64,000 bases of DNA from Azospirillum griseum (GTDB lineage: Bacteria > Pseudomonadota > Alphaproteobacteria > Azospirillales > Azospirillaceae). The position numbers and the translations under genes were made by a program. The stretch is taken from assembly GCF_003966125.1 (NCBI RefSeq), contig NZ_RXMA01000001.1, positions 395,560 through 459,559 of the forward strand. Direction: 5' to 3'. The notes under the pieces were generated by a model, which was given only the letters and a program-made list of their open reading frames with translations, did no database searches and had not been told where the DNA came from. Below are positions 62,359 to 64,000 of this stretch, in pieces. Numbering within the stretch: position 1 is the first letter of the stretch; every line of letters begins with the position of its first letter.

Positions 62359-62437
62359 TTTGAAAAAAGAATCAGGATCAAAGACTTAGTGCTCCGGCTG
62401 TTTTTCATGCACCATCCACTTGACTGTTGAGTCAGCA

Positions 62438-63433
62438 TCACATATCTTCATCACTGGTGGGACGCCGGGGCGCTCGGGTTGCGGGAAGATTTCGGCCTCG
62501 TGGCGTCTGAGTGGACGGTCGCCTCCGATAGATCGGCGGCCTATATGCCCTCGGATTAGACGGGTCCGGGTCCCACCACTGCTTTGGGTATCCGTAAAAC
62601 TGGAAAATCTCTTTCTGCTGACTGGTAATGTTAACCTTCTTGTATGAAGGGAATAGCTTCACACCATATCCCGAAATCAAGTTATCTCCCTTGTAAATTG
62701 ACCGCGCCATGCGGGGACGTAACAATTTAGCAAATTGAGGGTCGCATTCCCTCGTGTCGTGAATATCGCACGACTTAAAGAATGCACTTGCAACAATGTC
62801 AGCAATTTGTAGCCCTGGGCGCTCCTTGTGCGGATAAACTTTAAGCAAGCTGCGGTCCATTGTCTCCCATGCCAAATCTCCCAATGGCAGAAACAAGTTT
62901 GCGGCTCCGCTCTTCATCTTCAGCCATTCATAATATGCGTTCATCTGCGAATAAGACAGACCTCCGCATTCGCTATATTCCAACTTGACCTTCTTCGGCT
63001 CTCCGTAGTGCTTAATTGATCTTTGCTTTACGTATTGAGTGACACGCTCAAGTAAAATTCGTGACATCCAACAATAAAACCAATTCTTTGACGGAATTTG
63101 TTCTGCAAACGGATTGGCGTACCCTCTCATGTTTTGCTTATTCGACGCTACAATAAAGCAACGAAGAGGAAGGCTTGCGACGGATGTGCAGACTAGCGTC
63201 TTGGTCACTGGAAGAAGGTTCTTGAAGTGAAGCACTTTCATCTGGCGCTGAATAAGGCGAGCGCTGGCAGTAATATGTTCGACCCACCCAGCAACCTCAC
63301 TCTCTCTTGCCGCATCGATGACGACAGCCGACAGAATGAACCACTCGCTTGACCCGTTTTCATCGATGGGCTTGACTGTCTTGAGGCCGTAGTCGCCGGC
63401 CTCATCAATGTAGGCGATGTAGTGGTATTCCAT
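62438..63433 (-). CDS. DUF3800 protein, passenger of the IS element
   Basis: A 331-residue protein with the DUF3800 signature: AYIDEAGDYG at the N-terminus (acidic residues of an RNase H-like fold) and LQIADIVASAFF near residue 225. The tail is Pro/Arg-rich. It is more AT-rich than the chromosome. DUF3800 proteins occur in mobile elements and defence islands; function unknown. The start ATG at 63433 is 36 bases from the divergent small gene. Confidence 0.85.
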   Translation of the reverse strand: MEYHYIAYIDEAGDYGLKTVKPIDENGSSEWFILSAVVIDAARESEVAGWVEHITASARLIQRQMKVLHFKNLLPVTKTLVCTSVASLPLRCFIVASNKQNMRGYANPFAEQIPSKNWFYCWMSRILLERVTQYVKQRSIKHYGEPKKVKLEYSECGGLSYSQMNAYYEWLKMKSGAANLFLPLGDLAWETMDRSLLKVYPHKERPGLQIADIVASAFFKSCDIHDTRECDPQFAKLLRPRMARSIYKGDNLISGYGVKLFPSYKKVNITSQQKEIFQFYGYPKQWWDPDPSNPRAYRPPIYRRRPSTQTPRGRNLPATRAPRRPTSDEDM

Positions 63434-63469
63434 GTGAACGGCCACGCGCAACCAAAGGGATTGCTGGCA

Positions 63470-63643
63470 ATGAAACAAGAGAAATCATCTACAGGTCAAC
63501 ACCAGAAGTTTATGGATGCCGCCCGCGAACTCGGTTGCGACGAGGACGAAGCAGCCTTCGAGGACAAGCTACGACGCATCGCGAAGGTGAAACCGAAGCC
63601 TGAGGCTGACACCAAGGCAGAAGACGACGAAGCCCCCGAGTGA
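63470..63643 (+). CDS. Small acidic protein (57 aa), passenger of the IS element
   Basis: A 57-residue highly charged protein (MKQEKSSTGQHQKFMDAARELGCDEDEAAFEDKL...). Divergent from the DUF3800 gene. Such a small acidic partner could be an inhibitor or antitoxin, but that is only a guess from gene arrangement. Its stop codon lies in the loop of a GC-rich hairpin. Confidence 0.65.
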   Translation: MKQEKSSTGQHQKFMDAARELGCDEDEAAFEDKLRRIAKVKPKPEADTKAEDDEAPE

Positions 63644-63657
63644 TCTTCGGGGGCTTC
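63629..63657 (+). terminator. Hairpin at the end of the small passenger gene
   Basis: GAAGCCCCCGA / TCGGGGGCTTC (63629-63639, 63647-63657) enclosing the stop codon. There is no strong T-run after it, so termination efficiency is uncertain. Confidence 0.6.
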
Positions 63658-63713
63658 TGATTCGTGGGTTATCCGCCGCAAGTGGCGCTGAGTTTGCGAA
63701 GTATACAAATGCC

Positions 63714-63747
63714 AAAAAGAAACCCCCGCCCAGGCCGGGCGGGGGTG
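63714..63747 (-). terminator. Terminator of the fumarylacetoacetate-hydrolase-like gene, split by the IS
   Basis: Stem ACCCCCGCCC / GGGCGGGGGT (63721-63747 region) read on the minus strand, followed by TTTCTTTTT at 63722-63714. The IS element starts exactly at the end of this T-run; before insertion GGGGTTG followed. Confidence 0.85.
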
Positions 63748-63803
63748 CGGGGAGTCAAAGTATCGTCCGCGCAGGGCCAGCAGCGCGCCGCCACGTCGGC
63801 CCG

Positions 63804-64000
63804 TTACGGCCCGTCGTAGCGGACGACCTGCTGGTCAATGGCCCCGAAGACGCTGGCGCCGGCTTCGTCGAACAGTTCGATGCGCACGCGGTCGCCGAAG
63901 CGCAGGAAGGGGGTTTTCGGCGCGCCGGTGGTGATGGTTTCCACCGTGCGCAGTTCGGCCAGACAGGAATAGCCGACGCCGCCCTCCGTCACCGGTTTGC
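63804..64000 (-). CDS. Fumarylacetoacetate hydrolase family protein, C-terminal part
   Basis: The last 64 or so codons of an FAH-family enzyme; the rest lies beyond the window. GYSCLAELRTVETITTGAPKTPFLRFGDRVRIELFDEAG and SVFGAIDQQV are typical of the end of the catalytic domain in this family, which splits C-C bonds in aromatic catabolism. Confidence 0.85.
   Translation of the reverse strand, partial: KPVTEGGVGYSCLAELRTVETITTGAPKTPFLRFGDRVRIELFDEAGASVFGAIDQQVVRYDGP

Larger units (their letters stand above)
61368..63721. mobile_element. IS1595-family element with two passenger genes
   Basis: The element is 61376-63713 (2338 bp). Its ends are inverted: GGCGTTTATATACTTT (61376-61391) and the complement of GGCATTTGTATACTTC (63698-63713), 13 of 16 matching. 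AAAAAGAA directly abuts both ends (61368-61375 and 63714-63721), an 8-bp target duplication as known for IS1595. Inside are the transposase, a DUF3800 gene and a 57-residue gene. Some IS1595 members are known to carry passengers. It is inserted in the T-tract of the terminator of the fumarylacetoacetate-hydrolase-like gene. Confidence 0.85.

Overview
The window is high-GC alphaproteobacterial chromosome, most likely Rhodospirillales/Azospirillales. The block rne - amiC-type amidase - mrcA - prfB, the sdhCDAB operon, an RNase E with a long acidic insert in its S1 region, a DUF4170 protein and the cytochrome c'/cytochrome b561 pair all fit this group; no species can be named from the sequence alone. 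Almost every gene is tightly packed, and many long antisense reading frames are only shadows of GC-rich codon use.

Layout. 1-2245 is the end of an SsuABC/TauABC-type ABC importer operon. 2291-18237 holds envelope and housekeeping genes: a peptidoglycan-binding protein, prfB (with a programmed +1 frameshift), PBP1A, amidase, RNase E, GreB, an aminotransferase, a degenerate gamma-glutamyltransferase lipoprotein divergent from a BepA-like M48 protease, and a phytase-like secreted protein. 18415-22923 has a DsbA-family thioredoxin, a HAD hydrolase, an MT-A70 methyltransferase, a YgjV/Crp pair and a double cold-shock-domain protein. 23704-30375 looks like a metal or siderophore uptake and sensing locus: YfiR-like protein, TonB-dependent receptor, chemoreceptor, DUF2946 and PepSY proteins, with a MITE-like element inside. 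30482-36192 has aspartate aminotransferase, cytochrome c', cytochrome b561, DUF4170 and a membrane PAS-GGDEF-EAL protein.

The most interesting part is a nested mobile region. Genes at 36430-38206 and 53249-55074 are parts of a podovirus-like cluster (scaffold-like protein, Bbp19-like protein, portal, two small proteins). Its portal gene is cut in two by a 15-kb island (38207-53262) bounded by a 14-bp direct repeat. Removing the island and one repeat copy restores a 539-codon portal frame. The island has an integrase, a TumE/TumA-like toxin-antitoxin pair, two partly duplicated repressor cassettes, an AlpA-like regulator, replication-type genes, and a complete HK97-type head and packaging module (portal, protease-capsid fusion, connectors, HNH, TerS, TerL), but no tail or lysis genes. 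That is the layout expected of a capsid-forming phage satellite (cf-PICI-like) living inside a gene of another phage.

To the right are an S24/LexA-like regulator, an IlvE-family aminotransferase, the sdhCDAB operon with two tandem terminators, and a small conserved protein. An IS1595-family element (61376-63713) follows. I could define it by 16-bp inverted ends and an 8-bp target duplication (AAAAAGAA); it carries a DUF3800 gene and a small acidic protein as passengers and sits in the T-tract of the terminator of a fumarylacetoacetate-hydrolase-family gene that runs off the window.
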